NCBI RefSeq assembly: GCF_049727805.1
Contig: NZ_JBCNYA010000001.1
Location: 62,001 to 126,000 of the forward strand
Length of the DNA: 64,000 nucleotides
Source of the DNA: Frateuria_A sp049727805
GTDB taxonomy: Bacteria > Pseudomonadota > Gammaproteobacteria > Xanthomonadales > Rhodanobacteraceae
Direction of reading: 5' to 3'
Of this stretch, positions 26,420 to 35,244 are shown in pieces. Under the pieces are notes generated by a model that worked only from the letters and a program-made list of their open reading frames with translations, was not told the origin of the DNA and ran no database searches. Each line of letters starts with the position of its first letter. The first letter of the stretch is position 1. A program made the translations under genes and the position numbers.

Positions 26420-27451
26420 GTGAGCAAGCACAAGGCAACATCCATCGACATCGCCCACCTGGCGGGGGTTTCCCAGGCAACCGTGTCGCGCGCCCTGCGC
26501 GGCAGCCCGCTGGTCAGCGAGGAAACCCGCGAGCGCATCCGCGCCGCCGCCGAGCAGCTCAACTACAAGGTCGACAAGAACGCCTCCAACCTGCGCCTGC
26601 AGCATTCGGGCGCGCTGGCGTTGCTGCTGTTCGAGGATCCGACCACCGACGGCTCGAACATCAACCCGTTCTTCCTCTCGATGCTGGGCTCGATCACCCG
26701 TGCCTGCGCACAGCAGGGCTACGACCTGCTGATCTCCTTCCAGCAGTTTTCCAACGACTGGCACGCCGACTACGCCGACAGCAAGAAGGCCGACGGCATC
26801 ATCCTGCTGGGCTACGGCGACTACCTGGCCTATCGCGCGCGGCTGGAGAAGCTGGTGGCGATCGGCACGCGCTTCGTGCGCTGGGGCGCGGTGGAACCGG
26901 ACCAGCCCGGTGTTTCGGTCGGCTGCGACAACTTCAGCGGCGGGCAGGCGGTGGCGCGGCACTTCATCGAGCAGGGTTGCCGGCGGGTCGCCTTCCTGGG
27001 CGATGCATCCAGCCACTATCCCGAGTTCTTCGAGCGCTATCGCGGCTATGCCGATGCCCTGCGGCAGGCTGGCCTGGACGTGGACGAAACGCTGCAGGTG
27101 GATGCCGAAAGCACGCAGCCCTGCGGCCACGGAGCCATGTCCGAACTGCTGGCCCGCGGCGTCGCCTTCGATGCCGTGTTTGCCGCCAGTGACCTGATCG
27201 CGATCGGCGCGATGCGGGCGCTGGCGGAACAGGGCTACAAGGTGCCGGCGGACGTTCCGGTCGCCGGTTTCGACGACATTCCCATGGCGCGCTTCGCCAG
27301 CCCGCCGCTCACCACCGTGTTGCAGGACACCCGCCGCGCCGGCGAGGTGCTGGTCGACAACCTGCTCAGGATGATCCGCGGCGAGCCGGCGCAAAGCGTG
27401 ATGCTGCCGGTCAAGTTGATGGTGCGGCAGTCGAGCGTAAAGCCGACCTAG
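26420..27451 (+). CDS. LacI-family transcriptional regulator
   Basis: A 343-residue regulator starting at a GTG. Helix-turn-helix SIDIAHLAGVSQATVSRALRGSPLVSEETRERIRAAAEQLNYKVDKNASNLR is followed by an effector domain ending FDDIPMARFASPPLTTV. It lies at the junction of the xylan run and the alpha-glucan block, 114 bases after the mutarotase gene. No operator-like palindrome was found in its own upstream region, and its recognition helix (SQATVSRALRG) differs from those of the other two LacI proteins here. The effector is unknown; it could control the xylan run or a distant locus. Confidence 0.88.
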   Translation: MSKHKATSIDIAHLAGVSQATVSRALRGSPLVSEETRERIRAAAEQLNYKVDKNASNLRLQHSGALALLLFEDPTTDGSNINPFFLSMLGSITRACAQQGYDLLISFQQFSNDWHADYADSKKADGIILLGYGDYLAYRARLEKLVAIGTRFVRWGAVEPDQPGVSVGCDNFSGGQAVARHFIEQGCRRVAFLGDASSHYPEFFERYRGYADALRQAGLDVDETLQVDAESTQPCGHGAMSELLARGVAFDAVFAASDLIAIGAMRALAEQGYKVPADVPVAGFDDIPMARFASPPLTTVLQDTRRAGEVLVDNLLRMIRGEPAQSVMLPVKLMVRQSSVKPT

Positions 27452-27457
27452 CCGATG

Positions 27458-27474
27458 CTCCCGCTTCGCGGGAG
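27458..27474. repeat. hairpin between convergent genes
   Basis: CTCCCGC (27458-27464), loop TTC, GCGGGAG (27468-27474), a perfect 7-base stem 6 bases after the LacI stop and 34 bases before the end of the convergent esterase gene. There is no T-tract; it may still help end transcription of either gene. Confidence 0.5.
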
Positions 27475-27508
27475 GGACCCAGCCTCCGGCGCCGGGGCTC
27501 GCGAAAAG

Positions 27509-28516
27509 CTATGGCCGTGCGGCCGCCGGAAACGCCCAGCGCAAAAACACCGGCAGCATCTTCGCCCACGACGCCTGCTGGTGATGCCCGCCCGGCAGCA
27601 GGAACACGGTCACGTCCGCGTGCGCACCCGCGGTCGAGTAGCCAAGCTGACGCAGACCCCGTCGCCGCACGCCATCGCCACGCCAGCCGTCCACCAGGTC
27701 CTGCAGGTCGTCGACCACGTCGATGACGCCGTCATGGTCGCGGTCATTGGTTTCCTCGGCCGTTCCGGCGGCGAACCAGAACTTCAGGCCGTCGCGCTTC
27801 GGCCCGCGGTCGACCATCGCCAGCGCCAGCCGGCTGCGCTGCACCGCCGCCGCATCGCTGCGATCCCCTGCCAGCCAGAACGAAGGCGACATCGCCCCGA
27901 CCTGGCCGAACACGTCCGGGTACTGCCAGCCGAGGTTGAACGCGTTCAGCGCGCCCAGCGACCAGCCCATCATCGTGCGTTGGTGCACGTCGGCGCGCGT
28001 GCGGTAGTGCGCATCGATGTAGGGCACCAGCGAAGTGGCCACCCACGCGGAGTAGTCCGCGGCACGCAGGCCGATCGCGCCGATCCGCGAGCCGCCGACC
28101 ACGCTCTGCCCTCGCGCGCGGTCGGAAAGCCCGTAGCCGCTGGCACGGTCGTGCAGCATGTCGATCGCCACCACGATGAGCGGCTCGATCGCGTGCTCGC
28201 CGTACAGCCCGGCCAGCGTGGCCTGCAACCCGACGGCCTGCATGTCCTGGCCATCGTCGGCGTACAGCACGGGGTAGCGGGCGGTCGACTGGGCGTAGCC
28301 CGGCGGCAGATACACGGTGACGTGGAGGCGTTCGGGGGCGAAGGCCGGGGCGGCGAGCTCGAGCTTCTGCACCTGCGCATGCAGCGCGCAGGGAAGCAGG
28401 AAGAACAGGGCGAACCAGCAGCGTGCCAGCAGCCGCGTAGGGTGGGCTTCAGCCCGCCGTGTCCGGCCTAGCGAAGAGCGGTGGGCTGAAGCCCACCCTA
28501 CGAGGCGCTCAGTCAT
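27509..28516 (-). CDS. exported alpha/beta-hydrolase esterase (PF00756-like)
   Basis: A 335-residue protein with esterase-D/enterochelin-esterase-like fold: ERLHVTVYLPPGYAQSTARYPVLYADDGQD, the nucleophile in MMGWSLGALNAFNLGWQYPDVFG (GxSxG), and a C-terminal His in LPGGHHQQASW. A hydrophobic signal (LLARCWFALFFLLPCALHAQ) implies export. The ATG at 28516 starts 8 bases before the end of the upstream GH13 gene. The first 27 codons after it read through a REP-like palindrome, giving an odd leader (VGWASAHRSS...RRAEAHPTR). No alternative ATG/GTG/TTG lies between the palindrome and the signal peptide. The insert NDRDHDGVIDVVDD resembles a calcium-binding EF-hand loop. Substrate unknown; association with the alpha-amylase suggests an acylated saccharide. 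Confidence 0.78.
   Translation of the reverse strand: MTERLVGWASAHRSSLGRTRRAEAHPTRLLARCWFALFFLLPCALHAQVQKLELAAPAFAPERLHVTVYLPPGYAQSTARYPVLYADDGQDMQAVGLQATLAGLYGEHAIEPLIVVAIDMLHDRASGYGLSDRARGQSVVGGSRIGAIGLRAADYSAWVATSLVPYIDAHYRTRADVHQRTMMGWSLGALNAFNLGWQYPDVFGQVGAMSPSFWLAGDRSDAAAVQRSRLALAMVDRGPKRDGLKFWFAAGTAEETNDRDHDGVIDVVDDLQDLVDGWRGDGVRRRGLRQLGYSTAGAHADVTVFLLPGGHHQQASWAKMLPVFLRWAFPAAARP
28437..28501. repeat. REP-like palindrome inside the 5' end of the esterase gene
   Basis: Two 22-base arms, at 28437-28458 and 28480-28501, are inverted copies with 21 of 22 positions matching. The core is GGGTGGGCTTCAGCCC, and 21 bases separate the arms. This GTAGGGTGGGCTTCAGCCC-type unit is a common intergenic repeat in Xanthomonadales. 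Here it lies within the reading frame of the esterase, starting 8 bases after the stop of the GH13 gene. Confidence 0.85.
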
Positions 28517-30191
28517 CCGGATGGCTCCTGTCGCGCATCAGGCGCGTCAGTTCGGCGACCAGGTCGCCGCGGGTGGCCGGCGCATCGAGCAGGTATACCG
28601 CCACGTCGTGAGGCGCCACGCTGGCCTCCAGCGCACCGCCCTCCGCCACGTCGATCGTCCCGTCGCCCAGCGCCGCCTGCCAGCGCCCCGCCTGCAGGTA
28701 CTTCGTCACGTGGAACGACGCCGGCTTGTCGCCCTTGTTGAGCAGCACCAGCGCGATCTGGTGCGCGCCATCCTTCTGGTAGACGCGATAGAACGCGGCC
28801 TGGTCGCCCGCCATGTGCTCGACGAGCATCAGCCCGCGCTGCAGCGCCGGCGTGCGTGCGCGCAGGTTGGCGATGCGTTTGAGCTGACGGTAGATCGGGC
28901 TCCTGTCCGCCGCGTCGATGCGCGCCTGGCCGTAGTAGTTGCGGTTGCCCTGGTGCTCGGCGCGGCCGCGCTCGAAGCCGGTTTCCGAGCCGTAGTAGAT
29001 CGCCGGAATGCCGCGCGCGGTGAACAGCCAGTTGTTGGCGTCGATGAAGCCCGCGTCGCTGGCGTCCATGCGCGCCATGTCGTGGTTGTCGTAGAAGGTG
29101 ACCAGCTCGTAGGGATTTTCGTAAGGACCGTTGGCCAGGTAGAGCTTCGACTGCAGCATTCCGTAATCGCTGCCCGGATGCTCGAACACCGCCTTGATCG
29201 CCAACTGCTGCGGGAAATCGAGCAGACTGATGCCGCCGTTCTTCGTCCAAGTGTACTTGCCGATGTTGTCCGGGCTGTAGTCGAACGCCTCGCCGTACAT
29301 GAAGAAACCCGGGTGTTTCGCGCGGATGCGCGCGGAGAACTGCCGCCAGAACGTGGTCGACATGTGGCTGATGGTGTCGATGCGGAAGGCGTCCGCGCCC
29401 TGGCCGATCCACTTCAGGTAGGCGCCGGTGAAATAGTCCAGCACCGCCGGGTCGGACTCGTCGTTGTTGGACAACTGCGCCAGGTCCTCGTACGCGTGAT
29501 AGAAGCGGTGCAGCGGGTTGTGGCGCGGATCGAGTTGCCACGGCGGCAGGTTCTGCTCGTCGGCGATCAGCTTGCCGTGCTCGTCGAAGATCTGTCCGAA
29601 CTGCGGCTGGCGCACCGGCATGGTGAACGCCGGCGAGCCATGGTTGAGCACGATGTCCTGCACCACCTTCAGCCCGGCCTTGTGCATGCCCGCGGTGAAC
29701 TGCGCGAAGTCCAGGCCCTTGCTCGGCAGGTGCTCGTCGAGCTTGTAGAAGTTGACGCCCCAGTAGCCGTGGAAGCCGGTCTTGCCGCGGTCGGAGAACT
29801 TCGAGCCCCAGTAGACCGGATCGCCGCCGGTAAAGGCTTCATCGGGGTTGTCCACGATCGGCGTGATCCACACGGCGCCGAAGCCCATGCCGCGGATGTA
29901 GCCGGCGTTGTCCAGCACGCCCCTGAAGTCGCCGCCCAGGTAGCCGATGTTCGCGCTCTCGCCCTTGGGTGCACCGGGCACCGGAATGTCGAAGGTGCGA
30001 TGCACGCCGCCCTGGTTTCGATGGTCGTTGGACGGATCGCCGTTGACGAAGCGGTCGGTCATCACGAAGTAGATCGCGTTGGAGGCGAACGGCGCGGCGG
30101 TGCCGTAGAACTCGCGCGGCGGCGTGGCCGCATGGGTGATGCCGAGGCCAAGGGCCCATGCCAGGCAGGCGGCGCCGATCTTGAGCTTCAT
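28509..30191 (-). CDS. GH13 alpha-amylase/cyclomaltodextrinase-like enzyme, periplasmic
   Basis: A 560-residue exported GH13 enzyme (signal MKLKIGAACLAWALGLGITHA). The catalytic barrel shows IYFVMTDRFVNGDPSND, GMGFGAVWITPIVDN, VVQDIVLNHGS, the nucleophile Asp in GADAFRIDTISHM (around residue 280), acid Glu in FFMYGEAFDY, and the transition-state Asp in VTFYDNHDMARM. A beta-sandwich domain C follows (QIALVLLNKGDKPASFHV). Expected role: hydrolysis of maltodextrins in the periplasm after uptake through the TonB receptor. CAAGGATTCC precedes the ATG. It follows the MFS transporter gene by 94 bases and overlaps the esterase by 8 bases, so both are likely on the 33974-27509 transcript. Confidence 0.9.
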   Translation of the reverse strand: MKLKIGAACLAWALGLGITHAATPPREFYGTAAPFASNAIYFVMTDRFVNGDPSNDHRNQGGVHRTFDIPVPGAPKGESANIGYLGGDFRGVLDNAGYIRGMGFGAVWITPIVDNPDEAFTGGDPVYWGSKFSDRGKTGFHGYWGVNFYKLDEHLPSKGLDFAQFTAGMHKAGLKVVQDIVLNHGSPAFTMPVRQPQFGQIFDEHGKLIADEQNLPPWQLDPRHNPLHRFYHAYEDLAQLSNNDESDPAVLDYFTGAYLKWIGQGADAFRIDTISHMSTTFWRQFSARIRAKHPGFFMYGEAFDYSPDNIGKYTWTKNGGISLLDFPQQLAIKAVFEHPGSDYGMLQSKLYLANGPYENPYELVTFYDNHDMARMDASDAGFIDANNWLFTARGIPAIYYGSETGFERGRAEHQGNRNYYGQARIDAADRSPIYRQLKRIANLRARTPALQRGLMLVEHMAGDQAAFYRVYQKDGAHQIALVLLNKGDKPASFHVTKYLQAGRWQAALGDGTIDVAEGGALEASVAPHDVAVYLLDAPATRGDLVAELTRLMRDRSHPDD

Positions 30192-30285
30192 GGTGGAATC
30201 CTTGAGGAAAGCGGATCGTTGAATGACAGACGGCCACGGCCATGCCCGCGACTCGCGGGACGGCACCCGAATGATTTGTGCATGC

Positions 30286-31779
30286 CTACGGCGCGGCGAC
30301 CGGTGCGGGTTCGTGCACGCGCAGCGTGAACAGCCCGGCCACCAGCAGGCAGGCGCCGCCCAGCGCCAGCGCCCAGATCGGCTGGTTGCCGAAGCACAGC
30401 CGCAGCAGCAGGCCCAGCACGCTGGCCGCGAGCAACTGCGGGATGACGATGAAGAAATTGAAGATGCCCATGTACACGCCCATCTTCGCTGCCGGCAGGT
30501 TGTCCGACAGCAGGGCGTAGGGCAGCGACAGGATCGAGGCCCAGGCGAAGCCCACGCCGACCATCGAGGCCAGCAGCCAGCGCGGGTCGCGGATCAGCAG
30601 GAACGAGAGCAGCCCCGCGCCGCCCAGGCACAGGTTGACCAGGTGGCTGATGCGCAGGCCGAGTCGGCGCACCATCAGCGGGATCACCACCGCCGCCAGC
30701 GCGGCGAAGCCGTTGTAGGCAGCGAACAGCATGCCGACCCAGTTGGCGCCCTCGTTGTACAGCGCCGAACCGACGTCGGTGGTGCCGTAGATCGTCTGGG
30801 TGACGCCGGCGGTGGTGTAGATCCACATCGCGAACAGCGCGAACCAGGAGAACAGTTGCACCCAGGCCAGCCGTCGCATCGACACCGGCATGCCGTACAG
30901 GTCGCCCATGACCTCGCGCAGCATGCCTTTGCTGCGGGTGAAGCTGAGCCATACGAACAGCAGGCCCGCGACGATCAATCCGCCGCCGAGCAGGTAGACC
31001 TCCTTCTCCAGCGCGAAGTGGCCGATCGCATAGAGCACGCCGGCGCCCACCAGCAGCAGCACCAGGCCCAGCCGCCAGGCAGGCGAGGCGTCGGGCCGCG
31101 CGTCCTGCGCCACGCTGTCGGCGAACGCGCGCAACTGCGCGGGCGGGTATTCGCGGGTGCTCAGGATGGTCCATAGCACCGCCCCCAGCAGCACCGCGCC
31201 GCCGGCGTAGAAGGCGTAGCGGACCGTGTCGGGAATGCCGCCGTCCGGCGCCACGTTGGCCACGCCCAGGTGGGCCAGTACCCACGGCAGCATCGAGGCA
31301 ACCACCGCGCCCACGCCGATGAAGAAGCTCTGCATCGCGTAGCCGGCCGCGCGCTGCTGCGTCGGCAACTGGTCGCCGACGAAGGCGCGGAAGGGTTCCA
31401 TCGACACGTTGATCGAGGCGTCCAGGATCCACAGCAGTCCGGCCGCGATCCACAGCATCGGCGCGTTGGGCATCCACAGCAGCGCCAGCGAGGCGAACAC
31501 CGCGCCGATCAGGAAGTACGGACGACGCCGGCCGAGCCGGTTCCAGGTGCGGTCGGAAAAGTGGCCGATGATCGGCTGCACGATTAGCCCGGTCAGTGGC
31601 GCGGCGATCCACAGTGCCGGGATGTCGTTCACGTTGGCGCCGAGCGTCTGGAAGATGCGGCTGACGTTGGCGTTCTGCAGCGCGAAGCCGAACTGCAGGC
31701 CGAGGAAGCCGAAGCACATGTTCCAGATCTGCCAGAACGACAGCTCCGGCTTGCGGATCAGGGGACGTTCGTCCTTCAT
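30286..31779 (-). CDS. MFS/GPH-like disaccharide (maltose/sucrose-type) transporter
   Basis: A 497-residue inner-membrane carrier with about 12 helices, starting MKDERPLIRKPELSFWQIWNMCFGFLGLQFGFALQNANVSRIFQTLGA. This N-terminus and PLTGLIVQPIIGHFSDRTWNRLGRRRPYFLIGA are typical of the proteobacterial maltose/sucrose carriers related to SLC45. The central loop is long (about residues 210-260). The start overlaps the stop of the six-hairpin glycosidase (ATGA), indicating coupled translation. Context in an alpha-glucan locus favours maltose or maltodextrin import; specificity is inferred. Confidence 0.88.
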   Translation of the reverse strand: MKDERPLIRKPELSFWQIWNMCFGFLGLQFGFALQNANVSRIFQTLGANVNDIPALWIAAPLTGLIVQPIIGHFSDRTWNRLGRRRPYFLIGAVFASLALLWMPNAPMLWIAAGLLWILDASINVSMEPFRAFVGDQLPTQQRAAGYAMQSFFIGVGAVVASMLPWVLAHLGVANVAPDGGIPDTVRYAFYAGGAVLLGAVLWTILSTREYPPAQLRAFADSVAQDARPDASPAWRLGLVLLLVGAGVLYAIGHFALEKEVYLLGGGLIVAGLLFVWLSFTRSKGMLREVMGDLYGMPVSMRRLAWVQLFSWFALFAMWIYTTAGVTQTIYGTTDVGSALYNEGANWVGMLFAAYNGFAALAAVVIPLMVRRLGLRISHLVNLCLGGAGLLSFLLIRDPRWLLASMVGVGFAWASILSLPYALLSDNLPAAKMGVYMGIFNFFIVIPQLLAASVLGLLLRLCFGNQPIWALALGGACLLVAGLFTLRVHEPAPVAAP

Positions 31780-33974
31780 GGCGTGCGCTGACCGGTGGCA
31801 AGCGGGGCGATCAGCAGGTCGTGCAGCGTCGCTTCGTTCAACGGCCCGGCGCTGCCGCCGCTGCCGCCGGTGTACTGCGCGAAGTGCGCGAGGTAGCTCA
31901 TGTTGAAGCCGTCTTCCAGGCTGAAATGGCAACGGGCGCCGGCGCGCGCGTCGAAGCGGCCCCAGGTGGACGGCTGCACGCCGATGCTGTGCGGCATCAC
32001 CAGCGGCAGGCGCTGCTCGGCGGCGCCCTCGCAGCGGACCACCAGCATCTTCACTGCCGCAGTGATGCCGGTGTTGATCGGGCCGTGGCCATTGGCGTAG
32101 TCGAGCGCGACGCGGTAGCTGCCGCTGGCCGGCGCCGTCCAGGCGCGCGGCCAGTCGCCGGAAACCTTCGCCTGGTCGCCCACGCAGGCGGCGGGGGAGT
32201 GCAGCGATTCGAGCCCTTGGGCATCGACGCGCGTGGTGGTGAGGCAGACCCGGCCCGGCTGGTGCGGCAATTGCGCGGTGCCGTCGATGTCGCCGTGCGG
32301 ATGGCCGTCGATGTAAAGCCGTTGCCGGCCGTCGACCTGCACCCGCCAGCCGTCGCCCGAGGATGCCACCTGCGGCGCCTGCGGGGCGACCGGGGCGTAC
32401 AGCGTCGCGTCCAGGCGCAGCGGCGGATCGGCTACCTGCACGGCCTTCAGCGTGACCGTGGTGAGCGTGCCTTTCGTGGTCGTGCGGCCGGCGACGAGCA
32501 GGTTGCCGTCGATCTTCGCGGGGCGCTCCAGCGTGATGCGGCGATCCTTGAGCTCGAGCGAGATCGCGTGCCGTTCGCCGAACAGCATCGGCACCAGCGA
32601 CGCGGGCAGCAGCGGTTCGACGCGGTCGTCGGCGGTGAGGCCGAACACGCCCTCGGTCACCACCGCCAGGTAGCCGGCCACCGACCAAAGCTGGCGCGGC
32701 GAGTTGACCACCGGTCCGCTGAGCGGACCTTCGTCCACGTGCTCGGCCTGGGTCAGCAGCTCGTAGTTCTCCATGTTCGAGCCATGCAGCGCCGCGCCGC
32801 GCATGACCGACTCGATCTCGTGCGCGATGCGCGCCGGCTGCCTTGTCGCACGCGCGGCGCGCAGCGCGTAGGCGCTGACGAACGGCCAGATCGCGCGATT
32901 GTGGTAGACGGGCTGGTCGGAACGCTCCGGCCAGATCACCGGACTGCCGGCCGGCCAGGTGGGGTAGTTGGCCAGCGCCTGGCTGGCACGCTCGCCTTCG
33001 GCCACGCCGCTCTCGATCGCCAGCGTCGTGCCGAGCAGGTCGTAGGTGTCGAACGGGGTGCCGTCGCCGCCGATGTAGCTCATGTACAGGCCGCGGTCGG
33101 CGCGCCAGAAGCGGGCATTGATCGCCGCCTTCAACGCCTGCGCCTGGGCTCGGTAGCCCTCCGCGGCGGCCGTGTCGCGGTGCTCGCCGGCCAGCTTCGC
33201 CGCCATCTGCAGCGCCTGGTAGTGCAGCACGTTGGTCGACAGCGCGAAGGACTGCGCGATGAAGGTCACACGCTGCGCGGTCCAGGCCGGATAGGTCTGC
33301 TCGCGCCAGTCGAGGAACGAGGTCTCGCCGCGGTAAAGCCCGAGCTTCGCGTCGAAGGCGTATTGCCGGTCCTGCGCAAGGGTGGCGCGCAGCGCCGCGT
33401 AGACCTGGCCGGCGAACGCCTTGTCGTCGAGCAGGTGGCGTGCACCGAGGAACCACACCACGCGGTCGGTGCTGATCGGCCAGCTACCGCCCGAACCGGT
33501 GTCCTGCATCGGATACGGCCCCGGCGGCACGTCGGCCACGCGCGCATCCGACAGCTTGAACTCGAGCCCGTTGCGCGAGCGTGCCGGGTCGAAGCGCCAC
33601 AGTCCCAGGTCGACGGCGTAGGACAGGTCGCGCGTCCACACGTACGGCCACTTGAGGCCGGTCTCGAAGCAGTGGCAGGGAATCGGCTGGCCGTGGTTGA
33701 ACGCACCGTCGCGGATCTGCTCGACCGAGTCCTGCCTGAGATCGTCCTGCGCCATGGCGAACAGGCCATCGAACAGGACGCTGCCGGTATCGCTGCGCAG
33801 CGGTTGCGCCGCAATCGTGCGCTGCCCGGTGGGCGATGCGAGCGTGTAGCTGCCCTGCGCGCCGCGGCGCATCGCGACGTCGGTGCCGCGCCATTGGAGG
33901 CTGTCATGCCAGGCGGGCGCGGTGGTGGCGGTCATGGCCGCAAGCAGCAGGCTCAGCACGGGCGGGCCGAACAT
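31776..33974 (-). CDS. six-hairpin ((alpha/alpha)6) glycosidase-like protein, exported
   Basis: A 732-residue protein with a short signal peptide (MFGPPVLSLLLAAMTATTAPA). The central part resembles six-hairpin glycosidases: FNHGQPIPCHCFETGLKWPYVWTRDLSYAVDLGLW, GSWPISTDRVVWFLGARHLL, LYRGETSFLDWREQTYPAW, and AIWPFVSAYALRAARATRQPARIAHEIES. The C-terminal ~200 residues look like beta-sandwich/carbohydrate-binding domains (GLESLHSPAACVGD...). I do not recognise the exact GH family; GH15/GH63-like architectures are nearest, and catalytic residues cannot be assigned safely. It heads the leftward operon (glycosidase, transporter, GH13, esterase) whose operator lies 153 bases upstream. A longer open frame reaches 34328 but runs through the operator and is not credible. 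Confidence 0.75.
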   Translation of the reverse strand: MFGPPVLSLLLAAMTATTAPAWHDSLQWRGTDVAMRRGAQGSYTLASPTGQRTIAAQPLRSDTGSVLFDGLFAMAQDDLRQDSVEQIRDGAFNHGQPIPCHCFETGLKWPYVWTRDLSYAVDLGLWRFDPARSRNGLEFKLSDARVADVPPGPYPMQDTGSGGSWPISTDRVVWFLGARHLLDDKAFAGQVYAALRATLAQDRQYAFDAKLGLYRGETSFLDWREQTYPAWTAQRVTFIAQSFALSTNVLHYQALQMAAKLAGEHRDTAAAEGYRAQAQALKAAINARFWRADRGLYMSYIGGDGTPFDTYDLLGTTLAIESGVAEGERASQALANYPTWPAGSPVIWPERSDQPVYHNRAIWPFVSAYALRAARATRQPARIAHEIESVMRGAALHGSNMENYELLTQAEHVDEGPLSGPVVNSPRQLWSVAGYLAVVTEGVFGLTADDRVEPLLPASLVPMLFGERHAISLELKDRRITLERPAKIDGNLLVAGRTTTKGTLTTVTLKAVQVADPPLRLDATLYAPVAPQAPQVASSGDGWRVQVDGRQRLYIDGHPHGDIDGTAQLPHQPGRVCLTTTRVDAQGLESLHSPAACVGDQAKVSGDWPRAWTAPASGSYRVALDYANGHGPINTGITAAVKMLVVRCEGAAEQRLPLVMPHSIGVQPSTWGRFDARAGARCHFSLEDGFNMSYLAHFAQYTGGSGGSAGPLNEATLHDLLIAPLATGQRTP

Positions 33975-34126
33975 GGAAGGAGTGGAGTCATCGGCTTGGT
34001 ATCCACGGATGCGGGCTGTTATGTCACGCCCCGGCGCATTGCGCATGCTGCGGCTGCAACATCGCGTGGCCGGATACGGAAAGGCTCCGGCATGGTAGGC
34101 AGCGCCGCGCGAAGGCGACCAGTGGT

Positions 34127-34140
34127 TGCATACGTATTCA
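34127..34140 (-). promoter_or_regulatory. maltodextrin-regulon operator, copy 1
   Basis: On the minus strand the site reads TGAATACGTATGCA, a near-palindrome around ATACGTAT. It lies between the leftward six-hairpin glycosidase operon (start 33974) and the rightward LacI gene (start 34231). It is identical to copies at 42998 and 49434 and one base different from the copy at 49629. Likely bound by the adjacent LacI protein (inference). Confidence 0.85.
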
Positions 34141-34230
34141 TTGCGCCCTCGCGGGGTAGCCAGCGCCTTGTAAAGCGCCGGGCGGAGCCGGCATAGTCGA
34201 TCGGCGTTGGCAACGGCAGCGGGAGCTTCC

Positions 34231-35244
34231 ATGCGGGTCCGCCTCGAAGATGTGGCGCGTAAGGCGGGCGTATCGCCCAAGACGGCGTCCCGCGTGCTCA
34301 ACGACGAGGCCAACGTGACCGAGGCCACCCGCCAGCGCGTGCGCGCGGCGATGGAGGCGCTGGACTACCGCCCGCTGCCCTCGGCGCGCAGCCTGGCGGG
34401 TAACCGCTCGTTCGTCGTGGCGATGCTCTACGACAACAACGACAACCCGGCGTCGACGTATCTGGCCGAGATCCAGGACGGGGTGCTCGAGGCCTGCGAC
34501 GAACACCGCTACAGCATGATGGTGCGCCCGCTGCGCATGCGCGGCGACGACTTCGTGCGCCGGCTGGACGCGCTGATTTCCGACCACCATCCCGACGGCG
34601 TGGTGCTCACTCCGCCGATCACCGACTACGAACCGCTGCTGCGCCAGCTGAAGGAGCGCAACGTGCCCTACGCCAGCGTCTCGCCGGTGCAGCACGACAG
34701 GGCGATCGGCGTGGCCATGGACGAGCAGCAGGCCGCGCGAGCGATCGTGGGGCACCTGCTGGAGCTGGGCCACCGGCGCATTGCCCACGTCATCGGTATC
34801 GCCGACCACGGCGCTAGCCGCTGGCGCCTGGCCGGCTACCGCGAGGCGCTCGCCGCCGCCGGCATCGAGGAAGATCCGGCACTGGTGGTGCAGGGGGGCT
34901 TCACGTTCAGCTCCGGCGTCGCCGCGGCGCACGAGCTGTTCGCGCTCGAGCATCGGCCCACCGCGGTGTTTGCCGCCAATGACGACATGGCTACCGGCGT
35001 GATGTGGGCCGCCGGTGAGTACGGATTGAAAGTGCCGCACGACCTGTCCGTCTGCGGCTTCGACGACACGCCGCTGGCGCGCCAGTTGTGGCCGGCGCTG
35101 ACCACCGTGCGCCAGCCCAGCCGCGAGATGGGCAAGATTGCCGCGCAGCAATTGCTGAACGTGCTGCGCGGGCAGGGCCAGGGCCGGCTGGTGCAGATCC
35201 CGTTCGCACTGCAGATCCGCGGGTCGACCGCCGCCGCCCCCTGA
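34231..35244 (+). CDS. LacI-family regulator, probable maltodextrin repressor
   Basis: A 337-residue LacI-type protein starting MRVRLEDVARKAGVSPKTASRVLNDEANVTEATRQRVRAAMEALDYRPLPSARSLA (helix-turn-helix and hinge), with an effector domain containing DGVVLTPPITD, ELGHRRIAHVIG and a C-terminal CGFDDTPLARQLWPALTTVRQP. GGGAG precedes the ATG; an upstream TTG at 34207 is less likely. It is divergent from the six-hairpin glycosidase operon, with an operator between them, the classic layout of an autoregulated pathway repressor. The same operator recurs in front of GH31, the TonB receptor and the GH13_23 gene, so this protein probably controls the whole block. The inducer is not known. Confidence 0.87.
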   Translation: MRVRLEDVARKAGVSPKTASRVLNDEANVTEATRQRVRAAMEALDYRPLPSARSLAGNRSFVVAMLYDNNDNPASTYLAEIQDGVLEACDEHRYSMMVRPLRMRGDDFVRRLDALISDHHPDGVVLTPPITDYEPLLRQLKERNVPYASVSPVQHDRAIGVAMDEQQAARAIVGHLLELGHRRIAHVIGIADHGASRWRLAGYREALAAAGIEEDPALVVQGGFTFSSGVAAAHELFALEHRPTAVFAANDDMATGVMWAAGEYGLKVPHDLSVCGFDDTPLARQLWPALTTVRQPSREMGKIAAQQLLNVLRGQGQGRLVQIPFALQIRGSTAAAP

